In this document: piece after piece, positions 25,155 to 37,409 of the stretch | Numbering within the stretch: position 1 is the stretch's first letter | Layout of the letters: each line of letters opens with the position of its first letter | Assembly (NCBI GenBank): GCA_003439945.1 | Contig: QVRM01005378.1 | Span: 110,001-174,000 of the forward strand | Reading direction: 5' to 3' | Length of the DNA stretch: 64,000 bases | Source: Dermanyssus gallinae | Taxonomy: Eukaryota; Arthropoda; Arachnida; Mesostigmata; Dermanyssidae | Translations under genes and position numbers: made by a program | The notes under the pieces: model-generated | Seen by the model: only the letters and a program-made list of their open reading frames with translations | Databases searched by the model: none | Told to the model about the DNA's origin: nothing

Positions 25155-25973
25155 CATAAATGGAAAAAACAAAGCGACGCACAGGCAGCTGAGAAGCTAT
25201 TTGCGGCCCTCAGACGACAACTTGATTATTTGCAAGTTTCTCAGATAGTTCTCAGATCGTGAACAATATCACTGTCACTGTTTAGGCATCGTTGGGCTTC
25301 TCCCGGTTCTCCACCGGACAAAAGGCCGACGTTCCAGAATCGCTCCATTGACGGCGTATGTGGCCCGGCTGTTCTATAAGGAGTAGTAGAGTTCTAGTAG
25401 AGTAGGTCGACGCGGCCCAATGCTGAACGAGCACGCGAATCGGGCAGCAGGTAGGAGATCGAGCCGTTCGGCGGCCGACGCAAGCCGACCACCAAATTAA
25501 CTGCACTACGAAACGACGCATCTTGGTTTGTCTCGCAATCTCGTCCTATCAGGATCAGATGGAATGCAGAGGTCCTCGGGGGTAAGAGGGGGGTGGCAGG
25601 GAGATTGCCCGCTGAGCTATCGAAAGGCCACTCCATAGGGGCCGCAGAATAAGACAGATAGGATAAGATAAGAAACCCCTCAATGCAACAACAACAACGA
25701 CAACAACTGACGATGGCTACTTGGCGTGGCGTACACAAAGAAAGCCAATTACTTCAGCTCGGGTTCAGCACCGCATTCAGAGCGTAGGCGAAGCGGGCGA
25801 AGGAAGGGATGATGGGAAAACAGAGATCTTTGAGCGGGTACCGTCTTGATCTATCGGCCTCAATGGGAGTTGCCTACACCGTAAAAGCTAAGCTAGGTGA
25901 AAAGGCAAACTAGCTTGAGAGCTGTTACTGCTGCCGCCGTATCCTCCTCGGCACCGTAGCGACCACATACGAG

Positions 25974-26041
25974 CGTGTATATATATATATACACACATAC
26001 ACAAGAGGAGTATATATATACACACATATACAAGAGGAGCA
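25974..26041. repeat. Tandem duplication of TA/CA/GAGGAG unit
   Basis: A unit of about 30 bp, (TA)n followed by CACACATAYACAAGAGGAG, is present twice in tandem. It is simple-sequence derived. Confidence 0.8.
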
Positions 26042-26371
26042 CGCTGTTGTCAAAAAAAAAACACTGTCCGTGTGCCGTTTTGCACCTGCGTTTGTTCTCC
26101 CGGTCGCTAACGATTGAAGCATTGTTTATCGACAAATAAGGAGAACAGCTTTGGCCCTATAATCGGTATCGTTTAAGGTTTTTCTGGAAATTGAAAAATC
26201 ATAGTTAGTACCGTGTATATGTTTGTACAAACACACAAACGTAACAGTGGGGTAGGAAAAGGGATATGAAAATTAAATAATTGATGTGCTGTATATATGT
26301 ATATAGCATTATAATAAACATCAATTTTTGTTTCTCCATCAAGCGTGCAGTACACTGGGCAAGACACAAAG

Positions 26372-26555
26372 AACATGTGTGTATTTCTATGCTGACTGAC
26401 TCTCAGCGAACATTTAACGTCCACAGAATCGCTCTCGCACAAGACGGATCCCCATAAATGCAAATGTGCAACGGTGAAGGTCGAACCCGTACACCCGTGT
26501 GCCTCCTCCGATCGCAATCCGGCGCACGCGAATGCATCACGCTACCGGGCTCGAT
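26372..26555 (-). mobile_element. tRNA-derived SINE, family 1, copy A (diverged)
   Basis: On the minus strand a tRNA-like head (26555 downward) includes a B-box-like GGGTTCGACC at 26488-26479. It is followed by the family body with ATTTATGGGGATCC and ending at the CTCAGCG/CTGAGAG block near 26400. The sequence differs from the other three copies at many sites and no clear target-site duplication remains, so it is probably older. The left boundary is estimated from the 183-bp length of its relatives. Confidence 0.75.
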
Positions 26556-26725
26556 TTATACACACAACGAAGTCAACGCATTTAACGTTTACACACAACA
26601 CTCGGCCCTAACCAAGTAAAGGAGACAGTGAGAGTTACCGTTAGTGAGGTAGCCAGGGAGGCGACTACAGATATTCCTGCTAGCGCCAGGTTCAATAGCT
26701 GTCCAAAAATAGGCATGCGGGTATA

Positions 26726-26784
<59 letters not shown>
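26726..26784. repeat. (TA)n array
   Basis: About 58 bp of TA dinucleotides. Confidence 0.95.
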
Positions 26785-26788
<4 letters not shown>

Positions 26789-26789
26789 C

Positions 26790-28490
26790 TACTGTCGTTA
26801 TGGTAACACTCCAAGGGGTAAGGATAAAAGCTCGAAGTCCAGTTTTGCAACTGCTGGCATACTATCTTAGATAAATGCATTAGTGATGGAGTAGCACGGC
26901 TTCGCTGAGTCAATATGGCGTTGTGCCGTCTCCACATCTAAGCGTCATGCTGGATCTGATCATTTTTCGCATGGCCACCGCTAAAAGGGTCAGCGATTGA
27001 TATGCAAAAGCTGTCTACTTCGCTGCAAACTTTTGAAGATACACAGAGTCAAACGAAGTAATAAACCAAACCCGTAAAAAAAGGAAATCTGTACGTAACA
27101 CTGGAACTCCGAGGCTGAAGAACTGAGCAGCATTATTCGGAGGCCCGATAACGTGATGACTCCCGTCAGGTCTCTCAGCATAATCCTGACATAGGACGCA
27201 ACCGTTTCATGCATTGCAGCTCCCTTCTTTCTCAGCCGCAACAATGTTAACTCTATGTGGGCGGCGGAGCATACGGAAAGGAGAAGAAACATAAATACGC
27301 CAATATCGTGCCAATAGCTACGAAGACACGGGGTCCCTCCGGCAGTCGGTAAGGTTTATGTCTCAAGACATAGCAGGCAGAGTGTAACCGGTGATATAAC
27401 TATAGGACCAGCGCAAGGGGATTGTAGCCCGCAATGTGTATAATGCCAATGATGCTTGCCTGGTCGACGCCATGCATAAGAAGGTTGGGTATTGCCGCTA
27501 AAACCGATATGTTCTTTGTTTCGAAAACGTTCAAACGCTTGACAACTTGGCACACTAATTACTGTATGGCGGCAATAATACTAAGGATAAAATTTCGAGT
27601 CTGTAATTTTAACATATCTAACTTTGCTGTGGATCGTGCAATGTGTATTGTGATGTGCAAAGGTTGGAGCACGACAAGAGGTTATGATGCTACTGGTCGT
27701 GATAGTATACCGTAAAGACAACGATGATGACGGGATCATGACGATGCCAGCGACCTCATCATTTGGAGGCCACCTAATCACGAACAGGAATCAGGATACA
27801 ATGAGATAAACGACGAAGAGCAGAAAGCAGAAAAGTTAGAAAAAGGGCATGAAAGAGAGAGAGGCGTAAAACTGAAGTGCGCCAAGGGGAACTTGGAAAG
27901 CTCTCGGTACAGAGGTTGCAAATAGGTCTGCTACTGCCGCCGTAGGCGACTGTAGTCCAACTGCTGCTTCCGCTGCTGCTGCTGCTGGTACGTAGGGGGA
28001 TCTACGGAGACGCAGGAGGTGCAGGTGCGGGACACGTTTTCTGTTTTAAAATAAAAGAGGCACATTAGCGCCTCTCGTCGTGACGATGGCCACCCCTCGC
28101 CCCACCACCGGCCAACCCCCACACACCGACAACGTCGAGGACCACGACGATGAGACGACGTGGAGGCTTACTGCAGCTGCAGCACGGCCAGCCGACACAG
28201 TAGCCGACAACAGTCTTTCCTTCTCGTTCGTTCTAGCTTCGTGGCTGTACTCTGTTACGACTCGCGAGCCGACAACTCGACGGAGCCACATTCTCGACAA
28301 GCGCACGGCAGGCAGACAAAGCGCGGTGCATAAAGGACTGTGTGTGTGGTAGGAGAGCGAGCGGAACAAAGATAGGCGGGTATCTAGCCAGATAGACATT
28401 GGGAAAGCCTGGGTAAAAACCGAGAGAGAGAGAGAGGCACGCGGGGGAAACTGAACCCCCCGCCTCTGAAAGAAGAAACGACAGGAAAAC
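26790..28490. other. No gene recognised
   Basis: Contains ATGATG-type patches near 27720-27760 and GCT triplets near 27970-27987. The GC-richer 28.05-28.45 kb has overlapping frames on both strands without recognisable domains. Confidence 0.5.
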
Positions 28491-28499
28491 AGACGTATA

Positions 28500-29010
28500 C
28501 GATCAAAAGAACAGCAGCGGCAGCAGCAGCAGCAACAACAACAGTAGCAGCACCATCATCATCATCACCATCAACGACAACAGAGGGGGGTAGCGCAGAT
28601 GAGAAGGAAAAGACCTAAACGATCGAGCGGGAAGTCGTCTGTCGCCGGCAAGCCGGAGATGTTAGGGGGCGCGGGGGGATCAGGGCTCGGACTATGGATG
28701 CGGGGGTACGCTGAGCTACTGGGCGAATGCCGATGGGCGCTGCTGTGGTCTCCCTGGAGATCACTAAAACACTCGGCAACCGGTAAAACGACGCACGGGA
28801 CGACGCGTTTGGCCGTTGGTCCGTCTGTCGTCTCTCTCTTTCTCTCGTGTTCTCGCGCGCTCTCTCTCCACGGCACGTCTGGAGCTCGAGCGAGTGCCGC
28901 AACTCAGCTGCCCCACAACCAGAGCTAGTGCCCTAGACTCCTTAGCGCACTGAACGTCTGCTGCGATGGCCACTATTATTATTATTATTGCTACTACACT
29001 ACTACTACTA
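28500..29010. repeat. CAG/CAA/ATC triplets, TC tract and ACT triplets
   Basis: CAG and CAA triplets near 28510-28550, ATC near 28553-28575, a CT-rich patch near 28830-28870, and ATT/ACT triplets near 28973-29013. The GC-rich interval 28.58-28.93 kb has open frames on both strands but no recognised domain. Confidence 0.7.
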
Positions 29011-29202
29011 CTACAGCGACAACAGCTGCTACCGCCTGTATCTACGACGCCATCGTTGGGAGCGCAACGCCAACCACTGAATCGACAGTGAATAGTCGGT
29101 TCGCCGTTGTTATTAGGTCGTCTCTGTTTGGGCCTGGTTCGGTCTTTCGTTGGCTCGTTGACTAACTAACTCGGGGGCTGGTTGACCAGATTGGCGTCGT
29201 TA

Positions 29203-29467
29203 ACCTTCGACATATCATGTGGCGGCGTGGTATAGGGGTGACTAGTGGGGCGCTAGTCATGGTTGTCGTGTACCGGGGTGTCGCCGGTTCGATTCCTGTT
29301 GTTGATCGAATTTTCTTTGACCGATGCTCATTGAGAATAGATGATAAACCAAACCGATGAGAGTCAGCGCCCAGGTTAGTTAAGTTCCAAGCCCGTAGGC
29401 GACGGAGGATGGTCTAGAATTAAAAACAACCTCCTTAAAAAATGTTGAATTCTTACCTTCGACATAT
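29203..29467 (+). repeat. 13-bp target-site duplication around SINE family 2 copy
   Basis: ACCTTCGACATAT occurs at 29203-29215 and again at 29455-29467, directly bracketing the element. It is a hallmark of LINE-mediated insertion. Confidence 0.95.
29216..29454 (+). mobile_element. tRNA-derived SINE, family 2, full-length copy
   Basis: A 239-bp element flanked by a perfect 13-bp target-site duplication. The tRNA-related head carries an A-box-like stretch TGGCGGCGTGGTATAGGGG (29220-29238) and a perfect B-box GGTTCGATTCC (29286-29296), the internal RNA polymerase III promoter. The body follows with GATAAACC, GATGAGAGTCAGCGCCC and AAGTTCCAAGCCCGT, and ends in AATTAAAAACAACCTC and a T/A-rich tail. 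A second, partial copy lies at 61983. I infer mobilisation by an unidentified LINE. Confidence 0.9.
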
Positions 29468-29469
29468 TG

Positions 29470-32050
29470 ATTTCCAGCGAGATCTATATATGTATATATA
29501 TTGAGAGAGAGAGCAGCTAACAACAGTATAAGTGTTATTGCTATATGCAAAGTTAATATGTGTGAAATATATATATAAATAAATAAAAAAAAACTAGTTT
29601 TGATTATATAAGAGGGGCTTGTTTTTAACTCATATTATTTGCGGATCAATCGTGCCTCACTAATGGTATATTACGCATATTCGTAATCAGCCATTGAAAC
29701 ACTGCTATTGCTTATTAGGCTTCTTCATAAAGTCCCTTACCCTAAAGTACATAAAACAGGTAACCATTCAGCCCCGTCCTTAGCCGCACGGTGCTCGGTG
29801 TTCTGCGTATTGTGACAAACGACATACACTTTTATAACCGGTCTACGTAGATCGGATAAAGTCAAGCAGAGTTTGACGCCACTTTTGTAGCTATTTTTAT
29901 ATAGATACATTTGTCCCGTTTCTCCTCTCAATCCTCTCCTTATCTTCTAGCTCCTCACGCCTGGTATTGCTTAGTTCAAAAAATTACTGTAAAACATTCT
30001 AATATGAAGTACTGTGGATAAAGGAAGTGCAGAAACAAAATAAAGAGCATATATTACAGTACCAGATGGACCCTAACACGTACGTGGAGGATTATTGTGC
30101 AAGTCATTAATTAGGCATTATTGTACTCCGTATTGGAAGAAAAGCGGCGCATTGGAACGAGCAGATCGGTCCCGCAGAATGCAATTTGGGAAAGCCGTGT
30201 ACGTAAATTTTGTTCATATATATTTATATGTTTTTATAAGACCGTCTTATTCAGACGTCAAATTGATTGAAATTTCAATAATTCATCATTGAGCTTACAA
30301 TTATCAAATGTACGAAATGTGTAATAATGAAGGGGTATTTTGCAAAATATTGGCCGCTTCTGACACGTATTTATGCAAATGATTTTGTTAATATCATGTA
30401 TACAGATATATTCAAGCAGCAGAGCGAAAATGCAAAAACCGGTCCGCCTGACACTGTCGAGGTCGATTAGACCAAGAGAAATGAACATGGGGGATCCACT
30501 TTTAATAATCACACCAGGATTGAGTTGAATGACCTTCGTGTCGCTTAACGCCATCCCCAACAAATGTGTTTCCATTTAGTCTTACAGAATTCTAATAATT
30601 TACCTTAGATGAAACTGACCCATGAGTTCTTAATTGCGGAAAGTGCATTCAAATGCCGAATGAAAACGTGCCGCAGAGTACATGCGTGATGAAGTGCCGT
30701 AAAATGCAGAATGGTGGTATGATCACACTAGCAGAATCTACGGTCATACCTAACAGCTTATTTAATTAGCAAGCAAATGCCTTTATCTTATTGGCTTGAA
30801 AATTCTAGCATAAGCCTATTGACGGCAAATTAGGTAGACATTACTTACACAATTGGTGTCAACTGAAGGCGTAGACAGCGCACACGCTGCAACTTACTGG
30901 CTATTGGCATTGAAATTTAAAAGTTTCCTATTTTGTCTTGTCTATTGTTGGCGTTTGGATAGGAGAAACTTTGAAGGCAGTAGGCTGCAGAGGGTGTCGT
31001 CGCGGACACCGCAGGGGTCCATGCTCCCTCGAGCTGATTCATGCGCCGCTATGGAAACGTGTTTTGTTATTTTAGTGGCGTACAGTAAGCATTATTGTCA
31101 GCTCGCTTAAATGCCTCGATGCGCTAAATTATTTACCAGAGGTGTACTGCTACGTGGCTACCTACGGCTGACATTGCTGGGACAGTTCACAGAAAGGCAG
31201 CAAAAAATGATATGCTGCAATCAAGCCTTTGCATCCTTTCCCTTACTAAGGAATCCCAGGTGGAAAGAAGGCTTTAAGCGCCAGACAGACGCCAGACTAC
31301 AATATAGCCGATGTGCGGCAGAATCGCCGTGTGCAGGCAGAGTACGTGAGGGATCTCAATCGGCAAGTTGTAGATAGAATCTACTTGATTATGGGCATAC
31401 GCATCGGTGAATATATGAAGTTGTTGTGCAGATGTTTTATATTTTGCTATCACTCCTTTTACAGGCCTGCAGAGCTGCCACGCAAAATCGGCATCGCAGA
31501 CAAGATTGTTTTCTTAAAAGCGTCCATTCCGCCCTGTATAATGCTAAGAGATAGTTAGTAAAACTAATTTTTCTAAAGGGTTTGCTGTAAAAGCGCCGGA
31601 AAAGTATTCAGGCTGGTGTCGCTTGTCACAATATAAGCATCGCCTCGCTCGTACAGAGGGGTTTGTGACCAGACACCCTTGTTGAAAATTGTTCTAAAAG
31701 TTTTCTGAAAAGCACGTAAAGGAAGAGGATAAAGCAAAAATGCATTTTATTAACTACAACTTCACGGAGAAGAAGTCAACCGCTGTTAGCATTCAACAAA
31801 GTTAGAATCATCTCCAAGCCTTGTACCTGGGTTATTCGCTAGGCGATCGTTTACGCACATGTATTTGAGTGTTTGCTTTAATTGTTAAGCTGCTTGTGAT
31901 GAAACATGACTCATCTACGAGAAAATATCGCAAACACAATAAAATGTCATAATACAACAGAGGAGTCTAAACTACTTGCTTGCTATCTAGAGATGGTTCA
32001 ATGAGGATAAGAGATATATTTATTAAATGTGTTCATGTTTTGTGACCACT
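29470..32050. other. No gene recognised
   Basis: AT-rich sequence with scattered stops. An open frame at 30853-31110 contains TPQGSML, which resembles a reverse-transcriptase box, but nothing around it supports that reading. Confidence 0.5.
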
Positions 32051-32055
32051 GTAGG

Positions 32056-32057
<2 letters not shown>

Positions 32058-32103
<46 letters not shown>

Positions 32104-32124
32104 ATATTTTTTTTCTAATAAAAA

Positions 32125-32160
<36 letters not shown>
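32058..32160. repeat. Two (TA)n arrays around T and A runs
   Basis: TA arrays at about 32058-32099 and 32132-32160, separated by a T run and an A run that could pair. Confidence 0.9.
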
Positions 32161-32339
32161 TACCTGTTATAACCTACAGTGCCCTGCAAGCTGTTGCCAG
32201 CTTAGTATTTCACAACAATAAAATGTTTTTTTTGTTAATTGACTGTATTTAGACAAAAATGTGCGAAACCACTGCAGGGTCAACCACGGTACACGTAACT
32301 ATTGATGCTAAATACGTAAGGCGACAAACATTTACGAGC

Positions 32340-34020
32340 TATGCTGGCTATGTATAGCAGCGGCGAGTGAGCTCTGAAGGAGGTGCTATCGGAGAGGAAG
32401 AATGAGAAGAGGGAACAAAGAGTATATTGGCAAATAGAAGCTCACCTCAACCACGACAGCCGGGTCGAAAAAGTGCTACGTACAAATAGAAGACGACAAC
32501 GGAAACAGAAACGAGGACGAATCGGCGAATGGCGTAGGTGGGGAAATGAAGAAGAGGCAAAGGGCTTAGAAGGAACAACGACGACAATGGGGGGGGGGGG
32601 CACACAATAGAGCGAGAGAGACAGGAGGAGTGCACGCACCGACAGGAAAAGGGCAGACCGGGAGTGGCGTCTACCCTGAAGAGGGCAGCCGTGGCCTGCC
32701 AAGGGTGAAGCCCGAGAGGACGGTTCACCCCCTCGCGCACGCGCGACCTCACTCGGCTAATGGCTTAATGGGCTCCTAGGGAGAAACGAACGAAGAGGAA
32801 GAAGAAGCTGTAATGGTGTAGCGGCGGGAAGGAGCAGCGGCAGCGAGGTTAGCGATGGGCTGGATCCAGCCTGATAGGCCGGGCCGCACGACGGACAGAT
32901 AGACGACTCTGTGCTGCAGACAGTGGAGTGTCTCGCCGTGTATCTCGTCGTCGTCGGCCGGAGGTAGCCGTGGCGTAGTGCCGAGTGCGCCGATACTAGG
33001 GGAGGGCAGGAGGAAGAGGGGGTCGAGATCCGAACCCCACTACAGCAGCTGCGGCGGCGGTGGCGGGGGGAGCAGCAGCAGTAGTAGTAGTAGTAGCAGT
33101 ACGACCACCGCCACCACTACCACCCCACCAACCCATCGACATCATCGCATTCGTCGCAGCAGTGCCTCGCTGCGTCACAGCTCCCTTATCCTGTACACAG
33201 TCCTGTACAGATCCTGTACGCTGCTGCTGCTAAGGATTTCCACGTTGCCTCTTTCGTATTGCCACACCACATTACCTCATCGTACAGCTAGCTACGCAAT
33301 ACTTCTTCGTCGTCGTCGTTCGTTCGTTTTGCCAACACATTGGCTGGCTCGTGTCCTGGTGCGGTAGGCAGTAGCGGCGCCTTGTCTAGTATGACCAGAC
33401 CCCAGCGGCCAGGTAGGCGACGGCCGCCGGGGCGGACGGCGCCGGACCCGCCTCGACGCAGACACCGAAAGCAAGCTTTGCAAATCTATCGCCGGCCGAC
33501 GGGCTGGCTGAAGAATGAACAAGCGAACGAACAGACGAACGATTATTGTTTGGCTAGCTAGTCTGGGTGGAGCTGGAGGATGATGACGCCGACGACAACG
33601 ACGACGACGGCGATGGCGGCGGGGACAACAACGATAACAACAACAACAACAAAGATGACGACTGCTGGTGCCATAGCGCGGCGGATACACCGCCTCGACA
33701 ACCCCCCCACTACGCCTTGACCTTCCCTTCGCCGCGAGGTGGGCTGTTTCGGCGGGCGGTGGGAATCCCTTCTCCACCCCGCCCTCCCCCATCCCGGTCG
33801 GTCGGCTGTTATCGGCTACTTGCATTTGTTTGCATGAGTTGTCCTGACATCCGGTTAGACATCCGTAGTAGTAGTAGTAGTAGTAGTATGTTGTAGCAGG
33901 AGTTGTAGTACCTTCATTGGGGGGTGGAGGCGGTAAAACGGTGGTGGAGGCAACACTCGTGGCGCTCATAGGCTTTAGCACGGTCCTACCTCGAATGAAC
34001 GACGAACGACTCACACTCAA
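32340..34020. other. GC- and triplet-rich block, function unknown
   Basis: Purine-rich to about 32690, a G run at 32589-32599, then GC-rich sequence with GGC/AGC/AGT triplets (33048-33100), GTC and GAC triplets (33305-33320, 33577-33620) and GTA triplets (33865-33890). A minus-strand frame of 242 codons (34020-33292) is open but consists of Pro, Tyr, Cys and Arg runs with no domain. Such blocks can be CpG-rich promoter or 5' UTR DNA. I see no transcript evidence. Confidence 0.4.
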
Positions 34021-34084
34021 CAGAAGGATGCCAGCAGTGTTCTATTGTCTGTGCATATTCTATTATTGCCGAACATTTATATAC

Positions 34085-34270
34085 ACACATATATATATAT
34101 ATATATATCATTGTGATAGACACTAATCAAGTACATGGTGTATTGATCGTCGTTGTATACGCTGGTCCGACACACACGCACACATATGAGAAAGCACTAG
34201 TTTATGGCTATAGTCTGAGCTCGTAAGTAGGTCGTAAGGGGAAAACAAAGAACACGTTAGCGGTGTACGA

Positions 34271-34302
<32 letters not shown>
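34085..34302. repeat. (TA)n arrays
   Basis: TA arrays at about 34087-34108 and 34274-34302. Confidence 0.9.
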
Positions 34303-34305
<3 letters not shown>

Positions 34306-34343
34306 TTCAAACCATAGCCGAGTTAGCGAAATGTAAGATTGTT

Positions 34344-34543
34344 GGTTGTCTTAAAAAATACTTTCTGGGCTGACTCTCAGCCAAGATTTAACGTCCATGG
34401 GACTGCTTTTTGCATAGCTTCATAGACGGACCTCCATAAATACAAATGTGCAACAGTGGGGCTCGAACCCGTGCACTTATGTGTCTCCTCCGGTCGCGAG
34501 GCGCAGACGAAGGCACCACGCCACCGGGCTCGATGGGTTGTCT
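34344..34543. repeat. 8-bp target-site duplication around SINE copy B
   Basis: GGTTGTCT at 34344-34351 and again at 34536-34543. Confidence 0.85.
34352..34535 (-). mobile_element. tRNA-derived SINE, family 1, copy B
   Basis: A 184-bp element on the minus strand. Its tRNA-like head at the right end starts CGAGCCCGGTGGCGTGGTGC, which includes an A-box-like segment. The B-box GGGTTCGAGCC follows near 34471-34461. The body contains TTTATGGAGGTCCGTCTATG and CATGGACGTTAAATCTTGGC and ends CTGAGAGTCAGCCC with a T/A-rich tail. It is flanked by an 8-bp duplication. The same element occurs at 54418 and 54857 with nearly the same length. Confidence 0.9.
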
Positions 34544-34544
34544 A

Positions 34545-36955
34545 GAAACAATTGTCTCTGGTCAAACTTCGTTTTTCTAATATTTTTTTTTTCTGTCGTC
34601 TGTCGTTCTTGTCTTTGTAAATCCGTAGAACCAGTATTCAGCGTGTTCCCAATGATGGCCACCGGCACAACAATGGTATATTTTTTCTTTTTTAATTTCT
34701 CTTAAAGCAGGGCCATTTTGTCATTAACCTATTCAGGTGCGTTGCTGACATTTCAAGTCATATCGCTCATATTGTGGCGACATACGAAGACCTTGTACAA
34801 GGAACTCTCGTTTACGAACGACGCAAGCATTCCCGCTAGGATCTGCGTAGGCGGAAGAAGAGTACTCTGCACTGCGAGCATGACTGAACCGGTGGGAATC
34901 AGTAGGAAACCTTCGGCAAGAAGCCAGCGCCCTTACAATCGCGGATCGACTGTAGTCGCCGGATAGAACGCGCCTAAACAGTGGCTTTTAATAAGTGAAT
35001 GAAGTCTTAAAGACACTACGTAAGCTGGGCATGGAGATACGCGGTCTCGTACAACAACAGTGGCGCTAGCCAAACATGGCAAAACATGGAGTGCAGGCAG
35101 TAGGGTGCAGTTTCCGAAAGCGTTCTCTGTGCGCGAGGAGTGATACACGTATTCATAACTTGGTTGATCCAGCATACGTTGCAGCAATACGGCACAAGTG
35201 CACAAACACCCTAACATGAGCCAAACCAATGACAGAGAAGAGCAAGGGGGCTGGAATGAATACAGAATTAACATAAAAACAGGCCTAACTCTTATTCAGC
35301 TTTCTTGCAGTCATTAACCAACACTCTAGCGGCACAGTGCGGTCGATCCGTGAGTTGGGGGCAATCGCTCCTTGAATAGTACGTACACATGGCGTAATCG
35401 ACTATTAACAGTAAAGTGTGAATTTTGAAACTGCAACGAATTCCTCGGCTCCACTCGGCCAGTGTGGAAAGCTATAGGCTAAATCTTCGTGCATATGTAC
35501 CACATTAATGCCTACAAAGGTAGGTGTGCTTTGTATTGAACTTCTGTTGACATAGCTTACAGTGTCATCAAGGGTTCCGCGTAGGGAGGAGGCAAAGGAA
35601 GAGCAAGCAAGTTAAATGTATTCAATTTAAATCTTCTTTTATTTTGATGCCACAGTTCTATGTCTTTCCTTCATCCAGGTCAAGCTCGACGTCGAAGCTA
35701 ACAAACGCGTAACCTGTAACGAACACATAGCCTGTGTTTATGCTGTTCTTTTTGTCCTATGTGTATCTCGTCTTCACATACATGCTGCATACCATTGCGG
35801 GGCGGTGTATTCATTCAGGCTTAGCTTTTGATGCGTTCAGAAACTGATACACACGATTACACACATACACCAGCGTATGAATGTGAATATATATATATAT
35901 ATATACATATATATTTGAGCACAACAGTGGTGGTTGGTTGCTCGACTTCAACGAAGCGAAACACTAGGACTGCTGCCGCTAAGGAATTCTCTCGGCTGGC
36001 CTATTGCGATCAGTAGTGAGACTTCTTGGCTTGAGCCTTGAGGTTGTCTGACAACCCCAAGTTTCTGGGGGTTGACTCCATCCATCGATTTCTCCTCGTG
36101 CACACGCTCTCTCTCTCCCCCTCTCTCCCTCCCTACCCACCTCTCCCTACCCCCGTGATCGTCGTTCCCTTCAGCCAGCTACGTTTTCACTCAGTCACGC
36201 TGTAGCTCTCAGCCTCCAGCTCCAGGCATCTGGCAATGGAGCAGCCAGGGTGCCGGCCGTATTGCCGGGTGGGGTGCAGGTTCAAACTGCCATTCCACCT
36301 CCGGCTCGGCCGCCACAACTATGCCTGCAGGTATGTGGCTGCAGCCAACTGGTTCACGGCTGGCTACAAATTTAAAGCAGCTACAAGAAACATGGGCCCA
36401 TCCCCACGGCTACTGCCGCCGCTGCCAACAAGACTGAAGCGAATATGGCAGCTTAGCCCATTGACTATTCATTCATTGAACGCCGTTCATTGTGTCGTAG
36501 TCTCAATTGAACGTTTGTTATAGCCTAAATGAATTGTTCGTCGCTGCAATCTTTAGCGGCAGGCTTAAGTTCGTATAGAAAAAAAAGAGGATATTGTCCG
36601 AAAACAAAATAGCAAAATAGCGTACGTTCGCGTTCGTTGCTTCGTAATCGCTGTTATTGTTGCGGCGCGAGATCTTCTCGCTCGTACGCGTCTGTAGGCG
36701 TTCGAAAAGTGGTCCCATTAAAAAGGCTTCGTTTGCGTACATAGCACATAGATATTCATATAGTGAGAAGTGTTATCGTTTCGCCCCCTACGAACACAAA
36801 CGGATCGCAATACGGAGCGACAGAAAAGATGTCGTTTGCACGACCATGTGAGGCGTTGAGTTCTCTGCAATCCATTGTTAGGTGTAAGTCTACTTATGTC
36901 GAATCACAATTGCAGCTAGATAACTCTGCATATATAATTCTTGCTGCGCCTCGCA
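34545..36955. other. No gene recognised
   Basis: Holds a TA/CATA repeat near 35887-35915 and CT-rich sequence near 36100-36155. Open frames at 36236-36523 and 36763-37143 lack domains, and the latter runs into a TA array. Confidence 0.5.
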
Positions 36956-36961
36956 TATTCA

Positions 36962-37092
<131 letters not shown>

Positions 37093-37250
37093 ATATTTGT
37101 CTCTTCAACATGCCTATGTGCTTATAAGAATGGTGACATATGACGTAACCCGGACCTCAACGACTCCAGCTGATTGTGCGTAAGACGTTGGGGTCCGGGT
37201 TACGTCATATGTCACCATTCTTATAAGCACATAGGCATGTTGAAGAGACA

Positions 37251-37255
<5 letters not shown>
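37093..37255. repeat. Inverted repeat, 70-bp arms, 23-bp loop
   Basis: Arm 37093-37162 and arm 37186-37255 are reverse complements with a single mismatch, separated by a 23-base spacer. The arms start at TTTGTCTCTTCAACATGCC. As single-stranded nucleic acid this would fold into a long, almost perfect hairpin. Both arms abut TA arrays. No transposase and no conventional mobile-element end were seen. It may be a foldback element, a replication template switch, or an assembly artefact. Confidence 0.95.
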
Positions 37256-37304
<49 letters not shown>

Positions 37305-37313
<9 letters not shown>

Positions 37314-37404
37314 CTCTTCAACATGCCTATGTGCTTATAAGAATGGTGACATATGACGTAACCCGGACCTCAACGACTCCAGCTGATTGTGCGTAAGACG
37401 TTGG
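37305..37404 (+). repeat. Third, direct copy of the 100-bp unit
   Basis: Identical to 37093-37192 as far as I can align by eye, 212 bp downstream. It includes the whole left arm, the hairpin spacer and the first bases of the right arm, and then diverges. A TA array at about 37255-37308 separates it from the hairpin. Confidence 0.9.
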
Positions 37405-37409
37405 TTTTG

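Noticed and set aside
29216..29300. Functional tRNA gene at the A/B-box sequence
   Set aside because: The sequence does not fold into an obvious cloverleaf with an acceptor stem, and it is part of a larger element with target-site duplications.
30853..31110. TPQGSML as a reverse-transcriptase box
   Set aside because: No other RT motif is nearby in any frame, so a single heptapeptide match is not enough.
33292..34020. Minus-strand frame of 242 codons
   Set aside because: Made of Pro, Tyr, Cys and Arg runs from simple repeats. The opposite strand is open as well, and nothing is recognisable.
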